Shown piece after piece: positions 8,956 through 17,428 of a DNA stretch of 64,000 nt. The position numbers and the translations under genes were made by a program. Under the pieces are notes generated by a model that worked only from the letters and a program-made list of their open reading frames with translations, was not told the origin of the DNA and did no database searches. Numbering within the stretch: the first letter of the stretch is position 1; every line of letters begins with the position of its first letter. This stretch comes from Candidatus Moanabacter tarae (GTDB taxonomy: Bacteria; Verrucomicrobiota; Verrucomicrobiia; Opitutales; UBA2987), in assembly GCA_003226295.1 (NCBI GenBank), contig CP029803.1:292226-356225 (forward strand). Reading direction: 5' to 3'.

Positions 8956-9115
8956 GAGTCTTTCGAAAGCTATATTGCAAAATGAAGTTAAATTCGAGGT
9001 TGCAAGATTATTGGGGTTTCCGGATTTCTGTGTATGAATTATTTTGAGAATAAAAAAGGAATAATTCCGTTTTTTTCACGCTTCCATCTTTCGAATCTTT
9101 GTTTAGTAACTACTC

Positions 9116-10846
9116 ATGCGTTACAGTAGGATGTTGATTTCAACTCTTCGCGAAGCACCGGGCGATGCGGATCTGATTAGTCATCAGTTGTCCTTGCGAG
9201 CGGGGTTAATCCGTCCCTTGGCATCTGGGATTTTCAGCTATCTGCCTCTTGGATTGAGAGTGGTTCAAAAGATTGAAGCGATCCTCCGAGAGGAAATGGT
9301 AGCAATTGGCTGTGTTGAACTCAGTATGCCGGTTGTGCATCCGGCAGAACTCTGGAAGCGAAGTGGTCGATGGGAGGGAATCGGGCCGGAGCTCTTGAGG
9401 ATGGAAGATAGGACGGGTCGTGAAATTTGTCTGGCCATGACTCACGAAGAAGCGGTGGCAGACTTGGCTCGGTATGCGCTTCAAAGTTATAAAGAACTGC
9501 CCGTCTCAGTGTTCCAGATTCAGACCAAGTTCCGGGACGAACCCCGGAGTAGGGGAGGACTTATTCGGGTAAGAGAGTTTACGATGAAAGATGCGTACAG
9601 CTTCGATCTCGATAATGAAGGATTGGATGAGAGCTACAACAAGATGTTTCGGGCTTATGAGAGGGTGTTCCACCGTTCAGGGTTCGCTGAATCGGTTATA
9701 TCGGTTCAGAGTGACACGGGAATCATGGGGGGAAGTGGAGCGCATGAATTCATGTATCTAAATTCGGCAGGAGAGGACACCTTAATCATCTGCGATCAGT
9801 GTAATTATAGTGCAAATCGCGAGGCAGCAGTTTTTCGCAGGGAGTGTCCCGATCGAGTTGAGGCGTTACCTCTTGAAGAAGTGAATACGCCGGACTGCAA
9901 GACAATCAAGGAATTGACAACGTTTTTGAACATTCCGTCAAGTAGTACGGCGAAAGCGGTATTCTTTGTCGGTACGATTAATGGGGTGGAGCAGATGATA
10001 TTTGCTGTGATTCGAGGGGACTATGAATTAAACGAGACCAAGCTTTCGAATGCAGTTAAGGCTAAGGAACTGCGTCCTGCCACAGAGCAAGAAATTCGGA
10101 ATTCGGGGAGCGAGCCCGGCTATGGTTCCCCGATTGGTCTCGACAAAGAAGTAGTAGTTGTCGTGGACCCTATTGTTGCAGAAACTAGAAACCTGGTTTC
10201 GGGTGCTAACAAAGCAGATCATCATTTTCTGAATGTCAATGTGGGAAGAGATTATGAGGCAGATCTTGTTACCGACTTGGTTGCAGTGGAAGAGGGAATG
10301 CCTTGTGTCGCGTGTGGGTCACCTCTTTGTCGGACACGGGGTATAGAGGTGGGAAATATTTTCAAATTGGGAACCAAGTACAGCGAAGGTCTAGAAGCAG
10401 CTGTATTGGATGAATCTGGGAGATCGCGTCCATTAGTGATGGGATCATACGGGATTGGAGTTGGGCGCTTGATGGCGTGTGTAATTGAAGAGCATCACGA
10501 CGAACATGGGATCATTTGGCCTATGGAATTAGCTCCCTTTCAAGTTCATATGGTAGTGATTTCGAACAAGGAATTGGAAATAGCTGATAAGCTCTACCAG
10601 GATCTCGAGTCGGGTGGATTCGAAGTTCTGTTGGATGACCGCAGAGAACGTGCAGGAGTGAAATTTAACGATGCGGATCTGATTGGTATACCAATCAGGG
10701 TAACGTTAGCGCCAAGGGGGTTGGAGAAGGGTCAAGTTGAAGTGAAATTGCGAGGGGAAGAAAAGAAAATGGACATATCGATCGATCGACTAGTAGATCA
10801 TGTCGGATCATTGGTGGAGTCTTGCCTCGATCGAGTTTTGGCGTGA
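9116..10846 (+). CDS. proS: Prolyl-tRNA synthetase
   Basis: This 576-residue class II aminoacyl-tRNA synthetase charges tRNA-Pro with proline. The bacterial-type architecture is visible. The N-terminal catalytic part begins MRYSRMLISTLREAP. Motif 2 is FRDEPRSRGGLIRVREFTMKD (residues about 142-162). An inserted editing (INS) domain spans roughly residues 230-390. Motif 3 is SYGIGVGRLMA, followed by the anticodon-binding domain ending near residue 570. Length agrees with the bacterial family. A short AT-rich dyad at 9052-9077 precedes it. It is a single-copy housekeeping gene and the best phylogenetic marker in the window. Confidence 0.97.
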   Translation: MRYSRMLISTLREAPGDADLISHQLSLRAGLIRPLASGIFSYLPLGLRVVQKIEAILREEMVAIGCVELSMPVVHPAELWKRSGRWEGIGPELLRMEDRTGREICLAMTHEEAVADLARYALQSYKELPVSVFQIQTKFRDEPRSRGGLIRVREFTMKDAYSFDLDNEGLDESYNKMFRAYERVFHRSGFAESVISVQSDTGIMGGSGAHEFMYLNSAGEDTLIICDQCNYSANREAAVFRRECPDRVEALPLEEVNTPDCKTIKELTTFLNIPSSSTAKAVFFVGTINGVEQMIFAVIRGDYELNETKLSNAVKAKELRPATEQEIRNSGSEPGYGSPIGLDKEVVVVVDPIVAETRNLVSGANKADHHFLNVNVGRDYEADLVTDLVAVEEGMPCVACGSPLCRTRGIEVGNIFKLGTKYSEGLEAAVLDESGRSRPLVMGSYGIGVGRLMACVIEEHHDEHGIIWPMELAPFQVHMVVISNKELEIADKLYQDLESGGFEVLLDDRRERAGVKFNDADLIGIPIRVTLAPRGLEKGQVEVKLRGEEKKMDISIDRLVDHVGSLVESCLDRVLA

Positions 10847-10972
10847 AAGTTGGAAGTAACGGTGATCTCTAGCCAGCGTCATAGTCTTTTAATCTTCCCT
10901 CATGATTGAGGTATATGATATGAGACCTGGTTGTCTTTACTTAAGCCTCAAATAATTAAATTATTTCAGACG

Positions 10973-12808
10973 ATGTCCGACAAACGATCTACTTTTCTTG
11001 CTGAATCTATCACCTCCCCTCCGGATTGGGCGATAAGAGAGCGTCATCTCATACGGACAATGAACGAGGCAGCGCCCGTCTTCCAGTGTCGTTATACCCG
11101 AGCCGATGGAACCTTTGTCTGGCGCGAAGATTGGCCGGGAATGGATGGTTCAGACGATGGGTACGAGAGTTATCACAATTGGCCACTTTTTTATTCCCTT
11201 GGCGGCTCTGATAAGCTCCACGAAGAAAGCCGTTTCCTTTGGGAGTCTGTTACCCGTCAGTTTACTGAGTACGGTCAGGTATACAGAGAGTTCGATGCCT
11301 ATTATGATTGGATGCATCACGGTGAATCATCGATCTACTTTTACTATTTCGGCCTTGCTGATCCGAACCGTGAGCCGGATCGGTCAAGGGCGCTTCGTTT
11401 TGCTGGGTTTTACACTGGTGATGACCCTGATGCATTGAATTGGGACGCTGATAAGCGAATGATCCGATCCCCGATCAATGGTAGCCGCGGACCCCGGTTC
11501 GAAAACTCATGGGACGATTGGGCGACCCACCGATGGATTCTGGCCAACTATCCAGTTCCGTTTGATGACCTAGATGTTCCAACAACTCCACGTACGGGGT
11601 CTGAGGATACTGTCCGGATAGCTGATTGGAACGATGATGCGGTGTTCGAAGTTATCTTGAAAGCTCTTAATGACAGGCAGATGCGTTGTGATGTGCCCCT
11701 CAACTTGACCTGTACAAGTCTTGTCTCGCATGCTTACATATTAACCGGAGAAGATCGTTATCGAAGGTGGGTTCTCGACTATCTAGAGGCTTGGGCGGGC
11801 CGAATCAAAGCAAACGATGGGATTTGTCCGGATAACGTCGGTCCTTCGGGCCAGGTGGGTGAGACGATGGATGGTAAGTGGTGGGGTGGTTATTACGGAT
11901 GGCGCTGGCCTCATGGATTCATGTCGATTATCGAACCACTTACCATAGCGGCGATGAATGCAGTTCTTCTGACTGGTGACCTAACCTATCTTGATATCCC
12001 GCGTGGTCAACTCGATCGTATTTTAGATCTTGGTCGTGAAGAGGAAGGGAGGCTCATGGTTCCCTATCGTCATACCGACGAAGGTTGGACTTCCTATAGA
12101 CCCCTTTCACCACACCACGCGGCACAAATCTGGTACCTGTCACAGGAGGAAGGGGACCGGGAACGTCTCGAACGGATTCCCGAAACACAGACCGACTGGT
12201 TGGAAGTTAAACCCGGGAGAGGTAAAGGAGATGACATTCATTTTGGTCCTTGGTATTGCTATCTTGATGGCCGTAACGAGGATTACCCGGCTAAGATTCT
12301 TGATCAGCAGTACGCTGAAGTTTTAAGGCGGATGGATGCAATTCGCAATGATCATGGCGATCCCGAATCGTGGGACGTTCACCATTGGCAGGATCATAAC
12401 CCTGTTCATACTGAAGCGCTCTTACAGCTTACTTGTGGAGGGCCGCAGATCGTTTATCACGGGGGCCTGTTGCATGTTCGGTTGCGCTACTTCGATGGAG
12501 AACGAAATCGACCTGGTCTTCCGGACGGAGTGGCTGCGCTTGTGACACAAATGGATGCTGAGAGTACAACGGTGAAATTGGCCAATATCGACACGGTTGA
12601 GACTAGACAATTAATTCTACAGGGTGGCGCTTTTGGCGAACATCAGATCACTACTGTAGAGACTATCAATAGCCCAGACTGTACTAGAAGGGTCGTGGAT
12701 GTAAATTCATCTTGTTTTAGTGTAGAGCTACCTCCTGGTAGAAGCCTTGGATTGAAGATCGGAACGGAACGTTTTAGTCGTCGTCCCACATATGTCCAAC
12801 CAGTTTGA
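10973..12808 (+). CDS. Uncharacterised 611-residue protein, possible (alpha/alpha)-barrel carbohydrate-active enzyme
   Basis: I do not recognise a named family. The ATG at 10973 (MSDKRSTFLAES) is preferred to a TTG at 10931. There is no signal peptide, so the protein should be cytosolic. The first 480 or so residues are rich in Trp, Tyr, His and Asp, with helical repeats reminiscent of an alpha/alpha toroid (WPLFYSLGGSDKLHEESRFLW, TCTSLVSHAYILTGEDRYRRW, GGYYGWRWPHGFMSI). About 90 C-terminal residues look like a beta-sandwich (VELPPGRSLGLKIG). This combination is common in glycosidases and polysaccharide lyases. Catalytic residues cannot be assigned. It may follow proS but has its own 126-base leader. 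Confidence 0.75.
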   Translation: MSDKRSTFLAESITSPPDWAIRERHLIRTMNEAAPVFQCRYTRADGTFVWREDWPGMDGSDDGYESYHNWPLFYSLGGSDKLHEESRFLWESVTRQFTEYGQVYREFDAYYDWMHHGESSIYFYYFGLADPNREPDRSRALRFAGFYTGDDPDALNWDADKRMIRSPINGSRGPRFENSWDDWATHRWILANYPVPFDDLDVPTTPRTGSEDTVRIADWNDDAVFEVILKALNDRQMRCDVPLNLTCTSLVSHAYILTGEDRYRRWVLDYLEAWAGRIKANDGICPDNVGPSGQVGETMDGKWWGGYYGWRWPHGFMSIIEPLTIAAMNAVLLTGDLTYLDIPRGQLDRILDLGREEEGRLMVPYRHTDEGWTSYRPLSPHHAAQIWYLSQEEGDRERLERIPETQTDWLEVKPGRGKGDDIHFGPWYCYLDGRNEDYPAKILDQQYAEVLRRMDAIRNDHGDPESWDVHHWQDHNPVHTEALLQLTCGGPQIVYHGGLLHVRLRYFDGERNRPGLPDGVAALVTQMDAESTTVKLANIDTVETRQLILQGGAFGEHQITTVETINSPDCTRRVVDVNSSCFSVELPPGRSLGLKIGTERFSRRPTYVQPV

Positions 12809-13030
12809 TAATGATCTAGAAGTATCAAAATCTTTACTGCGGCGGTGAATCAAGAATTTGGCCGGGTATTCTTTCAGAGGGAATAGAGGAGAGGGTTCCC
12901 ACTGGATTTACGACTGACTTCTAAAGATCCAAATTACTTGGTTCAATTATTGTTTCCGAATCTTACCGTATTTCGATAAGGAAGTCCTGATTTTAGCCTG
13001 TTCTAGCTTTGAAACTCCCTGGAACTTGGG

Positions 13031-13915
13031 CTAGTTCATAGCAAAACCGCCATCCACGTTTAGTGTCTGACCGGTGATGTAGTCGGCATCGGACGAACAA
13101 AGGAAAATGATAGCTCCAGCGAGGTCATCAGGAGTGGAAACGCGATTGATTGGAACGGTTTTGACAATATTAGCCATTGCCTCACCGGGTTTCAATTTAA
13201 GCAGTTTAGCCCGATCTCGGTCAATGCCTTCCCACATGGGAGTGTTAACAACCCCAGGGGCTATGGCATTCACATTAATCCTATAAGGAGCAAGAGCCAA
13301 GGCGGCAGATTGGGTGATACTAATAACAGCGGCCTTGCTGGCTGCATAGTGTACTTGTGTAGGACGTCCGCTCCGACCAGAAATAGAAGAAAGACTTAAA
13401 ATTTTCCCCCAGCACCCGGTAATCCCTTTCTTTTGCCCCTCGCCTTCTTTTGGTACAGCTAGGGATTCAACCGGCCCAATAGCAGCTTTAAGTTCTTTAG
13501 GTATTCGTTCGATCATTTTCCTTGCTACCGCTTGTAGGCAGAAGAAAGTCCCACGCATATTGAGATCGATCACCCGGTCCCAATCCTTTTCGGTTACGTC
13601 CATCATCGGCTTGATCTGAATTGTTCCCGCGTTGTTGATCAGAATGTCGACATGTCCGAATTCAGTCACTGTGTCATCGGCCATTTGGTTCAATTGGGAA
13701 ACATTAGATATGTCGACAGGGTAAGAAAGAGCACGGCGACCAAGGCTTTTGATTTCAGAGGCTGTTTCTTCAGCGGTTTCAGGATTATAATCAGCCACAA
13801 CGACTTCAGCGCCCTCTTGGGCAAGACGTAGCGCGATGCCTTTCCCAATACCTTGTCCCGAACCGGTTACTATCGCAACCTTTCCTGACAGTCTTCCATT
13901 TTCTTTGTCAGACAT
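13031..13915 (-). CDS. Short-chain dehydrogenase/reductase, acetoin/butanediol dehydrogenase-like
   Basis: This 294-residue NAD(P)-dependent SDR carries the cofactor motif TGSGQGIG, the structural NNAG, a catalytic Ser in SLSSISG and YxxxK in YAASK. The C-terminal half (GVVNTPMWEGIDRDRAK, then TGQTLNVDGGF) resembles acetoin/diacetyl reductases and sorbitol dehydrogenases. An insertion of roughly 30 residues lies between helix 4 and strand 5 (after VARKMIERIPKEL, up to GCWGKIL), making it longer than the usual 250-260. It is last in an operon with E1alpha, E1beta and E2, 47 bases after E2. Oxidation of 2,3-butanediol or a related diol to the ketone used by the complex is a reasonable inference. 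Confidence 0.85.
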   Translation of the reverse strand: MSDKENGRLSGKVAIVTGSGQGIGKGIALRLAQEGAEVVVADYNPETAEETASEIKSLGRRALSYPVDISNVSQLNQMADDTVTEFGHVDILINNAGTIQIKPMMDVTEKDWDRVIDLNMRGTFFCLQAVARKMIERIPKELKAAIGPVESLAVPKEGEGQKKGITGCWGKILSLSSISGRSGRPTQVHYAASKAAVISITQSAALALAPYRINVNAIAPGVVNTPMWEGIDRDRAKLLKLKPGEAMANIVKTVPINRVSTPDDLAGAIIFLCSSDADYITGQTLNVDGGFAMN

Positions 13916-13962
13916 TTTTCAATAAGTAGTGGATAATGTCAGGTTCGAGATAATTAAGTCTA

Positions 13963-15147
13963 CTAGCCCAAATCAAAAAGAACATCAGGGCTTTCCAATT
14001 CTTCCCTAAGACGCTGGAGGAACTTGGCGGCAATAGCGCCGTCGATAATTTGGTGATCGACGGTTAAACTTAAGGTGATCATTTCTCGGATGACGATCTG
14101 CCCGTCTTTTACAGCTGGTTTTTCGGCTGAGCGCCCCGCACCGAGGATGGCACTTTGGCCTGGATTGAGAATTGGAGTGAATCCGTCGACCGTACCCAAG
14201 ACACTGATCGTAAAGGTACCACCTACTAGATCGTCAGAGGCGATTTCCCCCTTGCGGGCTTTGACTGCTAAATCATGGGTTGAGTTGGATATTTGGATGA
14301 TATCCATTTTCCCAACATCTCGGAGAACAGGAACGACGAGACCCTCTTTGAGAGCAACTGCCACACCCATGTTTATTTGATTAAAATGGAGAAGGTTTCT
14401 TTCAGAGAGCAAGGTGTTGAGAGCAGGTTCCTTTTCTAAGGCGACGGCACAGGCTTTGATTAACACATGGGGAAGGGTGACAACCTTATCCTCCTTTTTG
14501 AGGACGTTGCGTATCTTTTGAGCCTCTGTGATATCGATTTCGAGGAAGAAGCTAAGTTGTGCTGTCGAAGCGAGACTACTGCGCATATTTTCGGCGATTG
14601 CCTTACGCATTCCAGTGAGTGGAACAACTTCGGATGGTTTGGGGACTCCTTTTGGAAAAGATGGTGTTGGATCCGAGCCTTTTTCCTGTTCAGAGTAGGC
14701 TTGGACATCCGTTTCAACCACTCTTCCACGGGGTCCGGAGGGAGTGACTTGAGAAATATCCACGCCGAGACGGGAAGCGAGTCTTCGGGCACCCGGAGTT
14801 GACGGGACTACCTCTCCTGTTGCCTGTTGGCGAGGTGCCTTGGTAGCCTGTTGTTTAGATACCTGCTCCTTCCCTTTCTCAGTGTCCTTATTATCGGCAG
14901 GCGGCGATTCCCCTTCTGCTAGTAGATAAGCGATCGGCTCGTCCACACCAGCAGTTCCACCTTCGTCCACGATAGGGTGAAAAGTCCCTTCTCCTACGGC
15001 TTCAAGAGAATAGGTCACCTTCTCTGACTCGATTTCGGCGATAATCTCGTCACGCTGAACCAACTCGCCTGGCTTTTTAGACCATCCAGCCACAACTCCT
15101 TCAGTCATGAAGTCGCCTAACCGGGGCATAACTATGGTGACCGCCAT
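13963..15147 (-). CDS. Dihydrolipoamide acyltransferase E2, acetoin/2-oxoacid dehydrogenase type
   Basis: This 394-residue E2 core subunit transfers an acyl group from E1 to CoA. Its order is one lipoyl domain (residues 1-80, Lys43 in EIESEKVTY is the lipoylation site), an Ala/Gln-rich linker, a peripheral-subunit-binding domain (about 115-150, TPGARRLASRLGVDISQV), a second linker, and the catalytic domain with its HxxxDG signature (DHQIIDG) near the end. A single lipoyl domain and modest length suit acetoin or branched-chain complexes. It begins 12 bases after E1beta. A lipoamide dehydrogenase (E3) gene is absent nearby, so a shared cellular E3 is presumed. Substrate is not fixed by sequence. 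Confidence 0.9.
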   Translation of the reverse strand: MAVTIVMPRLGDFMTEGVVAGWSKKPGELVQRDEIIAEIESEKVTYSLEAVGEGTFHPIVDEGGTAGVDEPIAYLLAEGESPPADNKDTEKGKEQVSKQQATKAPRQQATGEVVPSTPGARRLASRLGVDISQVTPSGPRGRVVETDVQAYSEQEKGSDPTPSFPKGVPKPSEVVPLTGMRKAIAENMRSSLASTAQLSFFLEIDITEAQKIRNVLKKEDKVVTLPHVLIKACAVALEKEPALNTLLSERNLLHFNQINMGVAVALKEGLVVPVLRDVGKMDIIQISNSTHDLAVKARKGEIASDDLVGGTFTISVLGTVDGFTPILNPGQSAILGAGRSAEKPAVKDGQIVIREMITLSLTVDHQIIDGAIAAKFLQRLREELESPDVLFDLG

Positions 15148-15159
15148 TAGAAATCTCCT

Positions 15160-16191
15160 TTATTCAAGGACTTCTCGTGCTGCAGCAATGACTCGATTTT
15201 TATCTGGGACATAGTGTTTTTCAAGTGATCGGCTATAGGGGACTAGAGTGTGTGGAGGGGTTACTCGGCGAGGGGGGGCGTCGAGATAGTCAAAAGCTTC
15301 CTCTGCCACCAAAGCGGAAATATCAGTAGCGATGCTGCATCTAGGATAGTCTTCGTCCACGATCACGACCTTACGGGTTTTCTGGACAGATTCCAAGATA
15401 GCTGAATTATCCATCGGAGAAAGGGAGAGAAGATCAATTACTTCGGTAGAAATCCCCTGGCTTTCGAGATCTTCAGCAGCCTCTAAGCAGACGCGGGTTG
15501 TATACCCAATCCCAATAAGGGTTATATCGGAACCTTCGCGTGAAACAATAGCTTCCCCAATGGGTAGGGTGTAGGGCTCTTCTGGGACATGGTTATCGAA
15601 ACGCATACCCATCAACTGTCGGTTGTTGAATATAATTACAGGATCATCATCCCGAATTGCGGAAATGAAGAGGCCCTTAGCCGTGTAAGGGTTTGATGGA
15701 GCAACACACTTAAGTCCTGGGTAATGAGTGAAGATCGAGTAGAGGGTTTCCGAATGTTGCGCTGCTGAACCGGTCCCCGCCCCTGTCGCGGTCATGATTG
15801 TGATTGGCACTTTGACCTTTCCTCCAAACATATAATGAATTTTGGAAGCATTATTTGTGATCTGATCAGCACAAACCCCAAAAAAGCCAACATACATCAA
15901 ATCTACAACCGGCCGCATTCCGGTTGCGGCTGCCCCAACCCCGGCCCCTACGAAGCCCGCTTCGGAGATAGGGGTGTCTCGTACCCGTTCTGGACCGAAT
16001 TTATCGATTAGCCCCTTGGTTAATCTCATTGGCCCGCCCCATGCATCCTGTTTATCTGGGCGACCGGCGCCACCGGCAATGTCTTCACCCATGACGAAAA
16101 CGCGGTCGTCACGTTCCATTTCCTGTTCGATTGCTTCGTTGACGGCCTGAATAAAAGAAATCTGGCGGCTGCTAGTTTGGGTTTCGGTCAT
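15160..16191 (-). CDS. Thiamine-diphosphate-dependent dehydrogenase E1 beta subunit
   Basis: This 343-residue transketolase-like beta chain of an E1 heterotetramer completes the thiamine site formed with E1alpha. Typical segments are QAVNEAIEQEMERDDRVFVMGEDIAG, the phosphate-side DTPISEAGFVGAGVGAA and IMTATGAGTGSAAQHSETLYS. The C-terminal transketolase domain includes VIDLLSLSPMDNSAI. Length is standard. Nine bases separate it from E1alpha, so the pair should be translated together and in balance. It resembles AcoB/PdhB; the acetoin assignment depends on the operon as a whole. Confidence 0.93.
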   Translation of the reverse strand: MTETQTSSRQISFIQAVNEAIEQEMERDDRVFVMGEDIAGGAGRPDKQDAWGGPMRLTKGLIDKFGPERVRDTPISEAGFVGAGVGAAATGMRPVVDLMYVGFFGVCADQITNNASKIHYMFGGKVKVPITIMTATGAGTGSAAQHSETLYSIFTHYPGLKCVAPSNPYTAKGLFISAIRDDDPVIIFNNRQLMGMRFDNHVPEEPYTLPIGEAIVSREGSDITLIGIGYTTRVCLEAAEDLESQGISTEVIDLLSLSPMDNSAILESVQKTRKVVIVDEDYPRCSIATDISALVAEEAFDYLDAPPRRVTPPHTLVPYSRSLEKHYVPDKNRVIAAAREVLE

Positions 16192-16200
16192 GGTACGATG

Positions 16201-17175
16201 TTACGGATAGGAAACGTAGACTTCTGTAGTAAGTTCTTCTGGATCAGGTAAGGGACTGTCATCGGCGAACTTAGTTGCTTCGCCAACTGCGTTTGCAGCT
16301 TTATTAGCAATAGATTCAAGGTCTTCTTCAGTGGCGGTATCGTTATCTAAAATGTGAGTCTTAAGTCTTCCGATACAATCTCTTTTTTCGTAATAGTCTT
16401 CCTCTTCTTGAGTTCGGTATGCAAGTGGATCATCAGCTCCAAAGTGGCCCATGTAGCGATAGGTTTGGGCTTCGATAAGTGTCGGCCCTTTTCCGCTTCT
16501 AGCGCGATCGACTGCCTCTCGAGCGACTTCAAAAACCTCCAGGACCGACTGCCCGTCTACAATAACACCCGGCATATCGTAGCCGCCAGCCCGATTTGCC
16601 ACGGAGGCGCCAGCCACGGAATATTCAAATGGTGTTGCTTCAGCGTAGCGGTTATTCTCACAAACAAAAAGGACCGGGAGTTTCCAGATGCTAGCGAGGT
16701 TCATCGATTCATGCAGGGTCCCCTGATTAGAGCCTCCATCTCCAAAAAATGCAGCGCTTACCTGATCACTACCTCGAATTCTAGCACTTAAGGCGACACC
16801 TGCGGCAACTGGTATACTTGAACCGACGATGCCATTTGCTCCCAGCATACCTTTATTGATGTCGGCAATATGCATTGTCCCACCCTTACCCTTATTGGTA
16901 CCAGTGGCTTTCCCCAATAGCTCCGCCATCATTTCATTCAAATCAACTCCCTTGGCGATACAATGATGATGGCTCCGATGGGTTCCCAGGATGTAATCGT
17001 CGTCCCTGAAATGGGCACAGATTCCGGTTGGCACCGCTTCCTGGCCGATGGATGAATGCATACCACGTAACTTTCCTGCATCCGCCTCTCGTCTTGCCTG
17101 CTCCTCGAAAAGTCGAATCGTTACCATTGTCTCATACATCCACAGGAGGGTTTCCGTCGTTAGTTCTGTGTGCAT
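16201..17175 (-). CDS. Thiamine-diphosphate-dependent dehydrogenase E1 alpha subunit, acetoin dehydrogenase (AcoA)-like
   Basis: This 324-residue alpha chain decarboxylates or cleaves the substrate with thiamine diphosphate. The cofactor motif begins GDGGSNQGTLHES and ends at ENN (VLFVCENN). Other hallmarks are THRSHHHCIAKGVDLNEMMAE and LIEAQTYRYMGHFGADD, both close to the AcoA pattern in acetoin dehydrogenases. It is first in the operon, with the promoter presumably in 17176-17428, which is shared divergently with thrC. No sigma-54 site is evident, although acetoin operons elsewhere are often sigma-54/AcoR controlled. Pyruvate or a branched 2-oxoacid remain possible substrates. Confidence 0.9.
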   Translation of the reverse strand: MHTELTTETLLWMYETMVTIRLFEEQARREADAGKLRGMHSSIGQEAVPTGICAHFRDDDYILGTHRSHHHCIAKGVDLNEMMAELLGKATGTNKGKGGTMHIADINKGMLGANGIVGSSIPVAAGVALSARIRGSDQVSAAFFGDGGSNQGTLHESMNLASIWKLPVLFVCENNRYAEATPFEYSVAGASVANRAGGYDMPGVIVDGQSVLEVFEVAREAVDRARSGKGPTLIEAQTYRYMGHFGADDPLAYRTQEEEDYYEKRDCIGRLKTHILDNDTATEEDLESIANKAANAVGEATKFADDSPLPDPEELTTEVYVSYP

Positions 17176-17428
17176 TGTGATATAGGCTCGATTTTTAAAT
17201 ATCGGTCGGGGGATAATTAGACTCCCAAAGAGAGGCAGTTAGAATTTACTGAGTTTGTAAAGTTAAAACGGGATATGTGATAAAATCTCCGAGATCTTGG
17301 CCGGTAAATTTTGGCACTGGGGGAATAGGGATCAAGCAGATTTAGGGGAGCCTTAATGAATTTCATGTTGAATCATATGCATTCGTGGTGTCGTATCTTC
17401 CTTTCTTTACTTTCGATATTCCCTTAAA

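Noticed and set aside
9052-9077. AAAAAAGGAATAATTCCGTTTTTTT as a bidirectional terminator before proS
   Set aside because: The GC part of the stem is only four pairs and the rest is A-T with a bulge; too weak to call.
14460-14802. 110-residue ORFs on both strands inside the E2 gene
   Set aside because: Shadows of the E2 reading frame with no independent support.
17311-17330. TTGGCAC resembling a sigma-54 -24 box upstream of thrC
   Set aside because: Ten bases after GG the dinucleotide is AT instead of GC, so the -12 element is missing.
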